Below the pieces are notes generated by a model, which was not told the DNA's origin, did not search any database, and worked only from the letters and a program-made list of their open reading frames with translations. A DNA stretch of 64,000 bases from Pseudomonas arsenicoxydans (GTDB lineage: Bacteria; Pseudomonadota; Gammaproteobacteria; Pseudomonadales; Pseudomonadaceae), in contig NZ_RCZE01000015.1 in assembly GCF_006438915.1 (NCBI RefSeq), positions 1 through 64,000 on the forward strand, written 5' to 3'. Positions 16,516 through 25,102 of this stretch are shown in pieces. A program made the translations under genes and the position numbers. Within the stretch, counting starts at the first letter, position 1. Each line of letters starts with the position of its first letter.

Positions 16516-17504
16516 TGTGCTTCCTTGGCGTAGGCTTCAAAGGCTTGCGTCAGGCGAGTCCAGTCCGCTTCGTCAGCGGGCAGTCCAAAACGCAGGCTGC
16601 TGTTGTGTGGGAACAAACGCAGCAAAATGCCCTGACGGGCCATGAACTCATGCAACTGCTCGGCTTGATCGGTGATCAGCCACTGAAACAAGGCGCATCC
16701 GCCCTGCGCCTTGAACCCGAACTGCTCCAGCAGTCGCGCCAGACGTTCACTGGCTTCTTCACTGCGCTGGCGTTGGCGGGCGTGACCTTCGGTGTCCAGC
16801 AGACAAGCCCGGCCAATCACTCGGGTCGGCCCACTGACCGCCCACGGCCCGACTTGCTCGGCGAGCAGTTTGAGCAGCTTGCGTTCCGCCAGCACAAAGC
16901 CCAGCCGTACACCGGCCAGACCAAAAAATTTGCCGAACGAACGCAACACGATCAAGCCGACCAGATGGGTAAACGGCGCCACACTCAACTGCGGCGTGTT
17001 GTCCATGAACGCCTCGTCTACCACCAGCCAGCCACCGCGCGAGGCCAGACGAGTGTGCCAGTCGAGCAGGCGGCTCGGGGCCAGGCTCAGGCCGGTCGGG
17101 TTGTTCGGGTTGACCACCACCAGCACGTCGAGGCTGTCGATAAAGAAGTCGACTTCCTGCTCCAGCACTTCGCGCACGATGTAACCGCAGCGACGCCAGG
17201 CTTCGGCGTGCTCGGCATAACACGGCGACAGCACGCCGACCTTGCCGGCACGCCGTAAACGCGGCAGCAACTGGATGGCCATCTGCGAACCGGCCACCGG
17301 CAGCACCTGCGCTGCGCTGTAATAATCGCAGGCCGCCTGTTCCAGGCCGTCATCGGTTTCCGGCAGGCGCGACCAGGCGCGCAGCGGAATGTCCGGGACC
17401 GGAAATGGCCAGGGCGCCAAGCCGCTGGACAGGTCAAGCCAATCCCCTTCTGCAATGCCGTATTCGAGCGCCGCCTTGCGCAACCGGCCACCATGCTCAA
17501 GCAT
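16512..17504 (-). CDS. cobD: Threonine-phosphate decarboxylase (PLP-dependent, CobD/CobC)
   Basis: 330 residues, fold-type I aminotransferase. It has LDLSSGLAPWPFP at the N-terminus, NPNNPTGLSL for phosphate and substrate, WLVVDEAFMDN, and the PLP lysine in VLRSFGKFFGLAGVRLGF. It makes (R)-1-amino-2-propanol phosphate for the cobalamin side chain, which CbiB attaches to cobyric acid. The start codon at 17504 lies inside the end of cbiB (8-bp overlap), so the two are probably translationally coupled. Called cobC in Pseudomonas nomenclature. Confidence 0.93.
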   Translation of the reverse strand: MLEHGGRLRKAALEYGIAEGDWLDLSSGLAPWPFPVPDIPLRAWSRLPETDDGLEQAACDYYSAAQVLPVAGSQMAIQLLPRLRRAGKVGVLSPCYAEHAEAWRRCGYIVREVLEQEVDFFIDSLDVLVVVNPNNPTGLSLAPSRLLDWHTRLASRGGWLVVDEAFMDNTPQLSVAPFTHLVGLIVLRSFGKFFGLAGVRLGFVLAERKLLKLLAEQVGPWAVSGPTRVIGRACLLDTEGHARQRQRSEEASERLARLLEQFGFKAQGGCALFQWLITDQAEQLHEFMARQGILLRLFPHNSSLRFGLPADEADWTRLTQAFEAYAKEAQ

Positions 17505-18405
17505 AGAATTCAGCCCCCACGCAGAGAATCAGCAACCATAACCATACCCCGCGCTGAACCAATTGCCAGCCGCGATCAATGGAGTCGGCGTCCGCTGGCA
17601 CACCTTCGCCCAGTTGCGGACGCTGATGCAGTTCACCGTGATAAATCGCCGCCCCGCCCAACTCCACGCCCAATGCGCCGGCACCCGCCGCCATCACCGG
17701 GCCGGCATTCGGGCTGTCCCAGGTCGGGCCTTGGGTCCGCCAGCATTTCAACGCCAGTCGGGTTTTTCCCAGCAGCGCGTAGGTCAACGCCACCAGTCGT
17801 GCAGGAATGTAGTTGAGGACGTCGTCGATCTTCGCCGCGGCCCAGCCGAAGCGTTCGAAGCGTTCATTGCGATAACCCCACATGGCATCCAGCGTGTTGC
17901 TCAATCGATAGAGCACCACGCCGGGCGCACCGGCCACGGCAAACCAGAACAGCGCGGCGAACACCGCATCGCTGCCGTTCTCCAGCACCGACTCGGTGGC
18001 CGCGCGGGCGACTTCGGTCTTATCCAGTTCGCTGGTCTGGCGGCTGACCAGATAGCCGACCCGTGTGCGGGCTTCTTCCAGATCATCACTGCGCAGCGCC
18101 TTGGCCACCGGCTCGACGTGTTCACCCAGGCTGCGCATGCCGAGGGCGCAATACAAAGCGAGAATCTCGACGATCCAACCGACATAAGGCGCCCAGGACA
18201 ACGCCGTGGCGAGTAACGTCAGCGGCACGACCGCCATCACCCACGCGGTGACCCCATGACTGCGCCAGCCGCGACCGCCCCCATTAAATCGTTGCTCGAT
18301 GCGCTCGGCAAAACGACCGAACGCCACCAGCGGATGCCAGCGTTTGGGTTCACCCAGCAGCGCGTCCAGCGCTACCGCGGCGACACTCAATAACGCCACA
18401 CTCAT
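17497..18405 (-). CDS. cbiB: Adenosylcobinamide-phosphate synthase
   Basis: 302 residues from the ATG at 18405, which overlaps the bluB stop by ATGA; the six residues upstream in the open frame are not needed. It is an inner-membrane protein with DALLGEPKRWHPLVAFG near the start and long hydrophobic segments. Conserved loops include GYLVSRQTSELDKTEVARA and ATESVLENGSDAVFAALFWF, plus CWRTQGPTWDSPNAGPVMAA. It joins aminopropanol phosphate to cobyric acid. Also named cobD in Pseudomonas. Confidence 0.94.
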   Translation of the reverse strand: MSVALLSVAAVALDALLGEPKRWHPLVAFGRFAERIEQRFNGGGRGWRSHGVTAWVMAVVPLTLLATALSWAPYVGWIVEILALYCALGMRSLGEHVEPVAKALRSDDLEEARTRVGYLVSRQTSELDKTEVARAATESVLENGSDAVFAALFWFAVAGAPGVVLYRLSNTLDAMWGYRNERFERFGWAAAKIDDVLNYIPARLVALTYALLGKTRLALKCWRTQGPTWDSPNAGPVMAAGAGALGVELGGAAIYHGELHQRPQLGEGVPADADSIDRGWQLVQRGVWLWLLILCVGAEFYA

Positions 18406-19052
18406 TGACTCACTCCCCAATAATTTTCATACAGCAATTCGCTAAGCGGACGCGCTTGCGCCCAGCCTTCGAGTACCAGCATCGGCGCCGGATAGAATTC
18501 CTTGACCGGCCCCAGGCAAAGAACCGCCAACGGCTTGGCTCCGGCTGGCAAACCCAGCAGGTCCGCCAGCGCTTGTGGCTCGAACAGCGACACCCAGCCC
18601 ATGCCCAGACCTTCGGCGCGGGAGGCCAGCCACAGGTTCTGGATCGCGCAGGACAACGAGGCCATGTCCATTTCCGGCAAGGTGCGACGGCCGAAGATGT
18701 GGCGCTCGCGATCATCCATCAGCGCGGCGACCAGCACCTCGGCGCAGTCGCTGATGCCTTCGACCTTGAGCTTCATGAATTCGTCGGTGCGCTCGCCGAG
18801 CGCTTCGGCGGTGCGCATGCGCTCCTCTTCCACCAACGACTGGATCTTGCCGCGCAGGGCCCGGTCGCTGATGCGGATGAATCGCCAGGGCTGCATCAGG
18901 CCGACGCTGGGTGCCTGGTGTGCGGCTTCGAGCAGGCGACGCAACAGCTCGGGCTCGACGGTGCCGCCGCTGAAGTGGCGCATGTCGCGGCGTTCAGCGA
19001 TGGCTCGGTAGACCGCTTCGCGTTCGGCTTCGGAGAATGCGTTGTCGGTCAT
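18402..19052 (-). CDS. bluB: 5,6-dimethylbenzimidazole synthase (flavin-destroying)
   Basis: 216 residues, nitroreductase-like fold. MRHFSGGTVEPELLRRLLEA at about 24-43 binds FMN, followed by HQAPSVGLMQPWRFI, and SLSCAIQNLWLASRAEGLGMGWVSLF is the family core. It cuts reduced FMN with oxygen to make dimethylbenzimidazole, so this organism makes its own lower ligand aerobically. ATG at 19052 overlaps the cobB stop. The GAAGAGG just upstream, the only ribosome-binding candidate, lies in the end of a REP element that has become part of cobB. Confidence 0.95.
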   Translation of the reverse strand: MTDNAFSEAEREAVYRAIAERRDMRHFSGGTVEPELLRRLLEAAHQAPSVGLMQPWRFIRISDRALRGKIQSLVEEERMRTAEALGERTDEFMKLKVEGISDCAEVLVAALMDDRERHIFGRRTLPEMDMASLSCAIQNLWLASRAEGLGMGWVSLFEPQALADLLGLPAGAKPLAVLCLGPVKEFYPAPMLVLEGWAQARPLSELLYENYWGVSQ

Positions 19053-20464
19053 GGCCTCTTCGCGAGCAAGCCCGCTCCCACATTAGAAAGTGGTTTACCG
19101 GAAGAAGCGTGATCAAATGTGGGAGCGGCGGTGCGACGATTCGACTTGCTCGCGAAGGCGTCCTGATGGTCAGGCGCAAACAGCGCGGCAACCGCCGATG
19201 GATTGGACGGAAAATAAAAGTGCACATATGAAGCCGTCATCCGCCCCTCACGATAAACCGCCTCCGCCCCCCGCCCGCCGTTCGGGCTCAGGCCACGCGC
19301 AATCGGCTCAAGCTCGGTGCTGGTCAACGAATGGTGATACGTGTGCCCGCGCAACGAACCTTCCGGCAGTTCGACCGCTTGCAACGCCAACGCGGCCAGA
19401 CGCTTTTGCATCACCGCATCGCCCTTCAACAAGCCCACCAGTTCGGCGCGAGTGCCGTCGACATCCGTCAGCGAATCGAGCAGATACAACATGCCGCCAC
19501 ACTCGGCCAACAACGGTTTACCGGCCGCATGATGCGCACGGATCGCGTCGAGCATCGTGGTGTTCTGCGACAGCGCAACATGGTGCAGTTCCGGATAACC
19601 GCCCGGCAGATACAGGCTGTCTGCCTCGGGTAATTGGCTGTCACGAATCGGCGAGAAAAACCGCAACTCGGCGCCCATGGCTCGCAGCAAATCCAGGCTA
19701 GCGCCGTAGGTGAACGCGAACGCCTCATCACGCGCCACGGCTATTCGTACACCAGCGAGCAAGGGCTCGGCAGGGATCACATCCGGGGCGGCGAATTCGA
19801 CCGCGGGAGGCAGCGCGACCTCGCAACTGCTGGCCAATGCATCGGCCGCCGCATCAAGGCGCAGATCCAGATCGTTCAACTCGCTGGCCTGAACCAGCCC
19901 CAAATGACGGCTCGGTAATTCGATCCCGGTTTCCCGCGACAAAGCGCCGTACCAGCGCAAGCCTTCGGTCAGGCTGCCTTCGAGCAATTGCGCATGACGC
20001 AGCGTGCCAACGCGGTTGGCCAACACGCCGGCAAACGGCAAGTCCGGCTGATACTTCGCCAGGCCCAACGCCAATGCACCAAAGGTCTGAGCCATGGCGG
20101 TGCCGTCAATTACCGCGAGCACCGGCACACCAAAGTGCCGCGCCAGATCGGCGCTGGATGGCGTGCCGTCGAACAAGCCCATGACGCCTTCGATGAGGAT
20201 CAAGTCGGCTTCAGCGGCGGCTTCCCACAACAGTCGACGACTTTCCTGTTCGCCGACCATCCACATGTCCAGTTGATACACCGGCGCACCGCTGGCGCGC
20301 TCGAGAATCATCGGGTCGAGAAAGTCCGGGCCGCATTTGAACACGCGCACCTTGCGCCCCTGATTGCGGTGCAAACGGGCCAGCGCGGCGGTGACGGTGG
20401 TCTTGCCCTGACCGGAGGCCGGCGCGGCAATCAGTACCGCCGGGCAATGACGAGGTTGATTCAC
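19049..20464 (-). CDS. cobB: Cobyrinate a,c-diamide synthase with a REP-encoded C-terminal tail
   Basis: 471 residues. The N-terminal ATPase domain has PASGQGKTTVTAALARLH, and LILIEGVMGLFDGTPSSADL follows. The amidotransferase domain has nucleophile cysteine in LLAECGGMLYLLDSL and histidine in HTYHHS. It amidates the a and c carboxylates of (hydrogeno)byrinic acid. The recognisable protein ends near SNPSAVAALFAPDHQ. Residues about 436-471 (including SNRRTAAPTFDH and NVGAGLLAKRP) are the translation of a REP doublet that fuses the gene to the bluB start. ATG at 20464 overlaps the cobO stop. Confidence 0.95.
   Translation of the reverse strand: MNQPRHCPAVLIAAPASGQGKTTVTAALARLHRNQGRKVRVFKCGPDFLDPMILERASGAPVYQLDMWMVGEQESRRLLWEAAAEADLILIEGVMGLFDGTPSSADLARHFGVPVLAVIDGTAMAQTFGALALGLAKYQPDLPFAGVLANRVGTLRHAQLLEGSLTEGLRWYGALSRETGIELPSRHLGLVQASELNDLDLRLDAAADALASSCEVALPPAVEFAAPDVIPAEPLLAGVRIAVARDEAFAFTYGASLDLLRAMGAELRFFSPIRDSQLPEADSLYLPGGYPELHHVALSQNTTMLDAIRAHHAAGKPLLAECGGMLYLLDSLTDVDGTRAELVGLLKGDAVMQKRLAALALQAVELPEGSLRGHTYHHSLTSTELEPIARGLSPNGGRGAEAVYREGRMTASYVHFYFPSNPSAVAALFAPDHQDAFASKSNRRTAAPTFDHASSGKPLSNVGAGLLAKRP
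19055..19159. repeat. Variant REP pair inside the 3' end of cobB
   Basis: Left arm CCTCTTCGCGAGCAAGCCCG from 19055. The right arm begins GTGGGAGCGG, has an extra 16-base segment CGGTGCGACGATTCGA, then CTTGCTCGCGAAG to 19157. The whole pair is in frame with cobB and lacks stop codons in that frame. The same enlarged right arm occurs in the REP at 35261-35345. Confidence 0.85.
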
Positions 20465-21072
20465 AGCTCGACGCCTTTTTGCGCTTTGATCCCGGCCTGG
20501 AACGCGTGCTTGATCACGCCCATTTCGGTGACGGTGTCGGCGAGTTCGATCATCTCTGGCTTGGCGCCGCGACCGGTCACTACCACGTGCTGCATCGGCG
20601 GACGTGCCTGCAAATCGCTGAGCACCTGATCGAGGTCGAGATAACCGTGTTTGAGCGCGATGTTCAGCTCATCCAGCACCACCAGCCCTATGGACGGATC
20701 GTTGAGCAATTCGCGGGACACCGCCCAGGCGGCTTCAGCGGCGGCAATGTCACGCTGGCGGTCCTGGGTTTCCCAGGTGAAGCCCTCGCCCATGACATGG
20801 AAACGCACTTGCTCCGGGAAGCGACGGAAGAACAGTTCTTCGCCGGTGCTGTTGCGGCCCTTGATGAATTGCACCACACCGCACTGCATGCCGTGGCCCA
20901 TGGAACGGGCGAGCATGCCGAACGCCGAACTGCTTTTGCCTTTGCCGTTGCCGGTCAGCACCAGCAACAAGCCGCACTCGTTCGGGGAATTGGCAATGCG
21001 TTCGTCGATCACGGCTTTTTTGCGCTGCATGCGCGCCAAATGGCGTTCGTCGCGATCTGGGGTATCGGTCAT
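20461..21072 (-). CDS. cobO: Cob(I)yrinic acid a,c-diamide adenosyltransferase
   Basis: 203 residues from ATG at 21072 (MTDTPDRDERHLARMQRKKA); the longer frame enters the riboswitch and is rejected. The P-loop is VLTGNGKGKSSSAFGMLARS, then QFIKGRNSTGEELFF, and LVVLDELNIALKHGYLDLD carries the Walker-B-like acidic motif. This CobA/BtuR/CobO-type enzyme attaches the adenosyl group to the cobalt of corrinoids. It is the first gene of the operon, 100 bp after the riboswitch, with GGAGAG before the start. Confidence 0.95.
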   Translation of the reverse strand: MTDTPDRDERHLARMQRKKAVIDERIANSPNECGLLLVLTGNGKGKSSSAFGMLARSMGHGMQCGVVQFIKGRNSTGEELFFRRFPEQVRFHVMGEGFTWETQDRQRDIAAAEAAWAVSRELLNDPSIGLVVLDELNIALKHGYLDLDQVLSDLQARPPMQHVVVTGRGAKPEMIELADTVTEMGVIKHAFQAGIKAQKGVEL

Positions 21073-21170
21073 GGGGGAGCTCTCCGTTGAGGCTGGATAA
21101 CGGCGGGCAGGCACAAGAATAGACGGCAAGAAGCCTGGCATCGCCCACCGTGATGCCGCTGGTTGAATCA

Positions 21171-21385
21171 GGCCGGTCTCCGGGCTCATGAGCGGCTTTG
21201 GCCGGACTGCGCGCCTTCCCATGTCAACAATAGACACAGTGGCTCAAGGCGCAGTCTTCACTCATTTACCGTTGCGGGGGCAGCGCCGGGATCGTGACAC
21301 TTCGTCGCTTGACGATAGTCACTCACCGACTTCCCTGTTTCACTCTGTCGGCCATCGCCACAGAGCACCTGAAACAAGCCGCGAA
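21171..21385 (-). ncRNA. Cobalamin riboswitch controlling the cob operon
   Basis: Read on the minus strand, the order is AGGTGCTCTGTGGCGATGG, GGGAAGTCGGTGAG, GGCGCTGCCCCCGCAACGGT, the B12 box in TTGAGCCACTGTGTC, GGGAAGGCGCG, and the closing AGCCCGGAGACCGGCC. These are the conserved blocks of the cobalamin riboswitch aptamer in the right order. Cobalamin binding would reduce cobO-cobS expression. It ends about 100 bp before the cobO ATG. The stretch from 21073 to 21542 holds only this RNA and the start region of the divergent gene at 21543. Confidence 0.95.
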
Positions 21386-21542
21386 GGTTAGAGGGTTGGG
21401 GGTGGAGCGTCAAATGAAGACAAAGCCACGGCGAGCGATATACTGCCGCCGATCAATTTACTGACGCCAATCTTGCACCACACTGTCAGCAGTGATATCA
21501 AAGAGCCACAAACCCAACAACACAATTACAAGGGTGAGCAAC

Positions 21543-22127
21543 ATGCAAGGCATGATTATCAGCAATCCGAAGCTGGAATTCCTGCGACCGGTGCTGGAAC
21601 GCTGGTTTGACTGTATCGACCGCTACAACTCGGTTCGCGGCGATAACGAAGCGCCTTACTGGCATGACGAAAAGGCCAACCTTGGCCTGCTCAATGCCGC
21701 TGCGTGGATGGCGGAAATGGTCACACTGCAAAACACCACGACGCGCAAACAGAACGAAGAAGGCGAGCGCAATGCCCGCGCGGACCTGTTTATCGCGACC
21801 GCCGAAGAGCGCGCCTATTTTCAGGCCACTCAACGCTGGCCCAAGGTCAACAGCTTGAATCTGACGCAAGCGCTGCAAGACATCACCAGCGACGCCAAAC
21901 GCATCAGCTATGCCAGCGACCTGAAACTCGGCTGCCTGTTCGTGGCGCCGCAAAAAGCCCAGCAGAGCGCGACCCCCGAAGAACTTCAGGACATGGTCGA
22001 CGACCTGCAAAAGGAACACAGCTGCGCCGTCGCCTGGTATTTCCCTTACGCCTACCGCAAGTTGCGCAACGAAGCCGGCAACTATCACCCCGGTATCGCG
22101 GTGCTGCTCAAGGAAGCTCGCGGCTGA
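21543..22127 (+). CDS. Conserved protein of unknown function
   Basis: 194 residues from the ATG at 21543, preceded by AAGGGTGAGCAAC; the open frame begins earlier (21492) but that start has no ribosome-binding site. The protein is soluble, opening MQGMIISNPKLEFLRPVLER. Later comes YWHDEKANLGLLNAAAWM, then TRKQNEEGERNARADLFIAT, and QKEHSCAVAWYFPYAYRKLR. It has a high helix content and paired aromatic/acidic motifs. I do not recognise the family. It is divergent from the cobalamin operon, with only the riboswitch and its promoter region between them. Confidence 0.8.
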   Translation: MQGMIISNPKLEFLRPVLERWFDCIDRYNSVRGDNEAPYWHDEKANLGLLNAAAWMAEMVTLQNTTTRKQNEEGERNARADLFIATAEERAYFQATQRWPKVNSLNLTQALQDITSDAKRISYASDLKLGCLFVAPQKAQQSATPEELQDMVDDLQKEHSCAVAWYFPYAYRKLRNEAGNYHPGIAVLLKEARG

Positions 22128-22195
22128 GCCGTTGAACCATCGCTCTGTTTATCTTCTCTATGAATTAAGACACTGCATTCATAGGGAAGACCAGT

Positions 22196-23509
22196 ATGCG
22201 CAAGCCCCCGCTCGTTCTCGTCATCATGCTCGCCGGAGGGCTTGCCGCCTGTGGTGAAACCTCCAGCCTGCAAGTCTCCGACGGCACCGGACCGTCACCC
22301 AAGTTACCCGAACCGAATAAAACCCTGATCCCGACGGTGAACATCGCCCCGGCGATCGGCTGGCCGGCCGGCGCGAAACCCACCGCTGCCGCCGGCACCC
22401 AAGTCGCGGCCTTCGCTGAAGGCCTCGATCACCCGCGCTGGCTCTACGTGCTGCCTAACGGTGATGTGCTGGTGGCCGAAACCAACGCGCCGCCTAAACC
22501 CGATGACGGTAAAGGCATTCGTGGCTGGGTCATGAAGAAAACCATGGCCCGCGCTGGTGCGACCGTCCCCAGCCCGAATCGCATCACGCTGCTGCGTGAC
22601 AAGGACCACGACGGCGTCGCCGAAACCCGAACGGTGTTCCTGGAAAATCTCAATTCGCCGTTTGGCATGACACTGGTTGGCAATGATCTGTACGTGGCCG
22701 ACACTGACCGCTTGTTGCGTTTTCACTATGAGAACGGTGACACCGCGATCAAGTCGCCGCCGATCAAGGTCGTCGATCTGCCGGGAGGCACGCTGAATCA
22801 TCACTGGACCAAAAACGTCATCGCCAGCAAGGACGGCAGCAAGCTGTACGTCACGGTAGGTTCGAACAGCAACGTCGGTGAAAACGGCCTGGACAAGGAA
22901 GAAGGCCGCGCAGCGATCTGGGAAGTGGACCGCGCCACCGGAAATCACCGGATATTCGCCTCAGGGATTCGCAACCCCAATGGTTTGGCCTGGGAGCCTC
23001 GCAGCGGCGCGCTGTGGACCGCCGTCAACGAACGGGACGAGATCGGCAGCGACCTGGTGCCGGATTACATTACTTCGGTCAAGGATGGCGCGTTCTACGG
23101 CTGGCCCTTCAGCTATTACGGCCAGCACATCGACATTCGCGTCGAGCCGCAAAATCCGGACCTGGTGGCCAAGGCCATAGCGCCGGACTACGCGGTCGGC
23201 CCGCACACCGCTTCGTTGGGCCTGACGTTCGCTGAAGGCAACACCTTGCCTGCGCAATTCAGGGAAGGCGCGTTCATCGGCCAGCATGGCTCGTGGAATC
23301 GCAAGCCGCACAGTGGCTATAAAGTGATTTTCGTACCATTCACGGGTGGCAAACCGACCGGGCAACCGGTGGATGTGCTGACCGGCTTCCTTAATAAAGA
23401 CGAGGACGCCATGGGCCGGCCGGTGGGCGTGGTGATTGATCAGCAGGGCGGGTTGCTGGTCGCGGATGATGTCGGCAATAAAGTCTGGCGCGTGTCCGCA
23501 ACCAAGTAA
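22196..23509 (+). CDS. PQQ-dependent-type sugar (sorbosone) dehydrogenase, lipoprotein
   Basis: 437 residues. MRKPPLVLVIMLAGGLAAC ends in a lipobox with C19. The rest is a six-bladed beta-propeller: DHPRWLYVLPNGDVLVAETN, NRITLLRDKDHDGVAETR, SPFGMTLVGNDLYVADTDRL, IRNPNGLAWEPRSGALWTAV, GQHGSWNRKPHSGYKV and GLLVADDVGNKVWR. This is the layout of the L-sorbosone/soluble glucose dehydrogenase family. The substrate is not deducible. As a lipoprotein it would act in the periplasm, anchored to a membrane. ATG at 22196 lies after GGAAGACCAGT. No neighbouring electron-transfer gene was seen. Confidence 0.88.
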   Translation: MRKPPLVLVIMLAGGLAACGETSSLQVSDGTGPSPKLPEPNKTLIPTVNIAPAIGWPAGAKPTAAAGTQVAAFAEGLDHPRWLYVLPNGDVLVAETNAPPKPDDGKGIRGWVMKKTMARAGATVPSPNRITLLRDKDHDGVAETRTVFLENLNSPFGMTLVGNDLYVADTDRLLRFHYENGDTAIKSPPIKVVDLPGGTLNHHWTKNVIASKDGSKLYVTVGSNSNVGENGLDKEEGRAAIWEVDRATGNHRIFASGIRNPNGLAWEPRSGALWTAVNERDEIGSDLVPDYITSVKDGAFYGWPFSYYGQHIDIRVEPQNPDLVAKAIAPDYAVGPHTASLGLTFAEGNTLPAQFREGAFIGQHGSWNRKPHSGYKVIFVPFTGGKPTGQPVDVLTGFLNKDEDAMGRPVGVVIDQQGGLLVADDVGNKVWRVSATK

Positions 23510-23547
23510 CCGCCTCCCCCATTCCCTGTAGGAGGGCAGCAGCGGGA

Positions 23548-24084
23548 CTAAGGATTACGCGCCAGGTGCTCGGACTGCAGAACGCGCTTAGCGCTCAGGT
23601 ACGCTTTCTGCCAGTACGCCTTGGACAGGCTGTCGAGCTTCACCGTGCCGCCCGTGGCGGGCGCATGAACGAAGCGCCCTTCGCCGACGTAAATCCCGGC
23701 ATGACTGACCTGAGAGCCGCCATTGGTGGCGAAGAAAATCAGGTCACCGGTTTGCAAACCTTCCTTGCCTACATTGGCGGCTTGCATGCTGATCATTTCG
23801 CGCGTGGTGCGCGGCAGGGAAATGCCGGCGGCATCCCGGTAGACGTAGCCGATCAGCCCACTGCAATCGAACCCGGAGTCAGGTGTATTGCCGCCCCAGC
23901 GGTAAGGTGTGCCCACCAGGCCCAACGCACGGAACAACACTTCTTCAGCCTCGGGCGAGAATGCTTGGGAAGAACCAAAGACGATGGGCGCGCGAACCAC
24001 CGGCGCAGGAGGCGGTGTGCGGCTGGCGCAGGCGCTGAGCAGCGCTGCGAAGAACATGAGTGCGAGGCGGGCCGACATCGTCAT
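23548..24084 (-). CDS. NlpC/P60-family cell-wall peptidase lipoprotein (first of a pair)
   Basis: 178 residues with lipobox LLSAC (MTMSARLALMFFAALLSAC). The catalytic domain has cysteine in GGNTPDSGFDCSGLIGYVY, histidine in GSQVSHAGIYVGEGRFVHAP, and a conserved LPRTTREMISMQA helix. These enzymes cut peptide bonds in peptidoglycan stems. The neighbour at 24250-24876 is a close paralogue in the same orientation with a terminator between them, so this gene probably has its own promoter. The alternative start at 24078 gives a signal peptide two residues shorter. Confidence 0.92.
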   Translation of the reverse strand: MTMSARLALMFFAALLSACASRTPPPAPVVRAPIVFGSSQAFSPEAEEVLFRALGLVGTPYRWGGNTPDSGFDCSGLIGYVYRDAAGISLPRTTREMISMQAANVGKEGLQTGDLIFFATNGGSQVSHAGIYVGEGRFVHAPATGGTVKLDSLSKAYWQKAYLSAKRVLQSEHLARNP

Positions 24085-24138
24085 AAGCAGAACATCCTGA
24101 TCTGGCTGCGGCTTTTTCTGCCGGGAAGACAGAAAAGA

Positions 24139-24167
24139 AAACCGCCTGCGTTGGACGCAGGCGGTTT
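24139..24167 (-). terminator. Terminator between the two NlpC/P60 genes
   Basis: AAACCGCCTGCG-TTGGA-CGCAGGCGGTTT stem. Read on the minus strand it is followed by TTCTTTTC, ending the upstream paralogue's transcript. Confidence 0.85.
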
Positions 24168-24249
24168 GCCATCAATATTAGATCAGGATTCTAGCGGCTA
24201 CGCGGCAAACTTCAAGTAAGACTTTAACTTCGCCTTACAAACTGTAAGT

Positions 24250-24876
24250 TTACTTGCGAGCGGTGACCACGGTCGGGGCCATCGCGAGGGCGCGCTTGGC
24301 TTCGATGAAGGTCTTGCTCCAGTAGCTGTCACCCAGGCTATCGACCCGGACACCACCGCTTTTGCGGCTGCTGGAGTGAATGAACTGGTTGTCACCCAGG
24401 TAGATCCCGGCGTGACTGACGCGTCCGCGGCGACCGTTGGTGGCGAAGAACAGCAAGTCGCCAGGCTTCAGCGCGCTGCGAGCCACCAGGGGTGCGTTAA
24501 CGTTGATCATTTCGCGAGTGGAGCGTGGCAGGTTCATGCCCGCTTCTTCACGGAACAGATAACCGATGAAGCCGCTGCAATCGAAACCGGCTTCCGAGGT
24601 ACCGCCGAAACGGTAACGGGTACCGATCAGGGACATGCCACGTTCGAGGATGCTGTCGGCCAGAACTGGAAGCTGGTACGACTTGCCGTCGGCGAAGGCA
24701 GCCAGTTCTTTATCGGTGGCCAGTTCTTCCTGGAAAAGAACGGAAGAGGATTGCGCGGTGACTGAATTTTTAACCTGCTGTTGTTGCTCTTGCTGAGACA
24801 CTGGGGAGTGAGCAGCGCAACCGAACAACAGGGTGACGAGTGCGAGAGGCACGAGGGGTGCGAAGCGCTTTAGCAT
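24250..24876 (-). CDS. NlpC/P60-family cell-wall peptidase lipoprotein (second of a pair)
   Basis: 208 residues from ATG at 24876 (MLKRFAPLVPLALVTLLFGC), which opens directly into the signal and lipobox; the longer frame is not needed. A Q-rich linker (QQEQQQQ) precedes the peptidase domain. Catalytic cysteine lies in FGGTSEAGFDCSGFIGYLF, histidine in GRVSHAGIYLGDNQFIHSS, with LPRSTREMINVNAP between. The C-terminus is basic. The high similarity to the adjacent gene indicates tandem duplication. It likely acts on stem peptides at the outer membrane, like E. coli Spr/MepS. Confidence 0.92.
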   Translation of the reverse strand: MLKRFAPLVPLALVTLLFGCAAHSPVSQQEQQQQVKNSVTAQSSSVLFQEELATDKELAAFADGKSYQLPVLADSILERGMSLIGTRYRFGGTSEAGFDCSGFIGYLFREEAGMNLPRSTREMINVNAPLVARSALKPGDLLFFATNGRRGRVSHAGIYLGDNQFIHSSSRKSGGVRVDSLGDSYWSKTFIEAKRALAMAPTVVTARK

Positions 24877-25102
24877 GGGCACGACCGTGGCTGATAGTTG
24901 TAAAGAAGTCGAGACTATGCCCGCTATCATCCTCATTTGCAAATTCAATCGAACTTTATGTGACTTATCGGTTTCTCGTTAACATCTAAGCGCTTAAGCC
25001 CGTTTTAGACGCTTGCGCAGCCTGCAACCCTGTAGGAAGGCGCATTTCCTGGCGCCTGAAATATGCCGAACCCCCTGCCGGGCTTAGGTTTACCAGGCTT
25101 TT

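Noticed and set aside
21188..21391. Small plus-strand ORF
   Set aside because: It is the complement of the cobalamin riboswitch.
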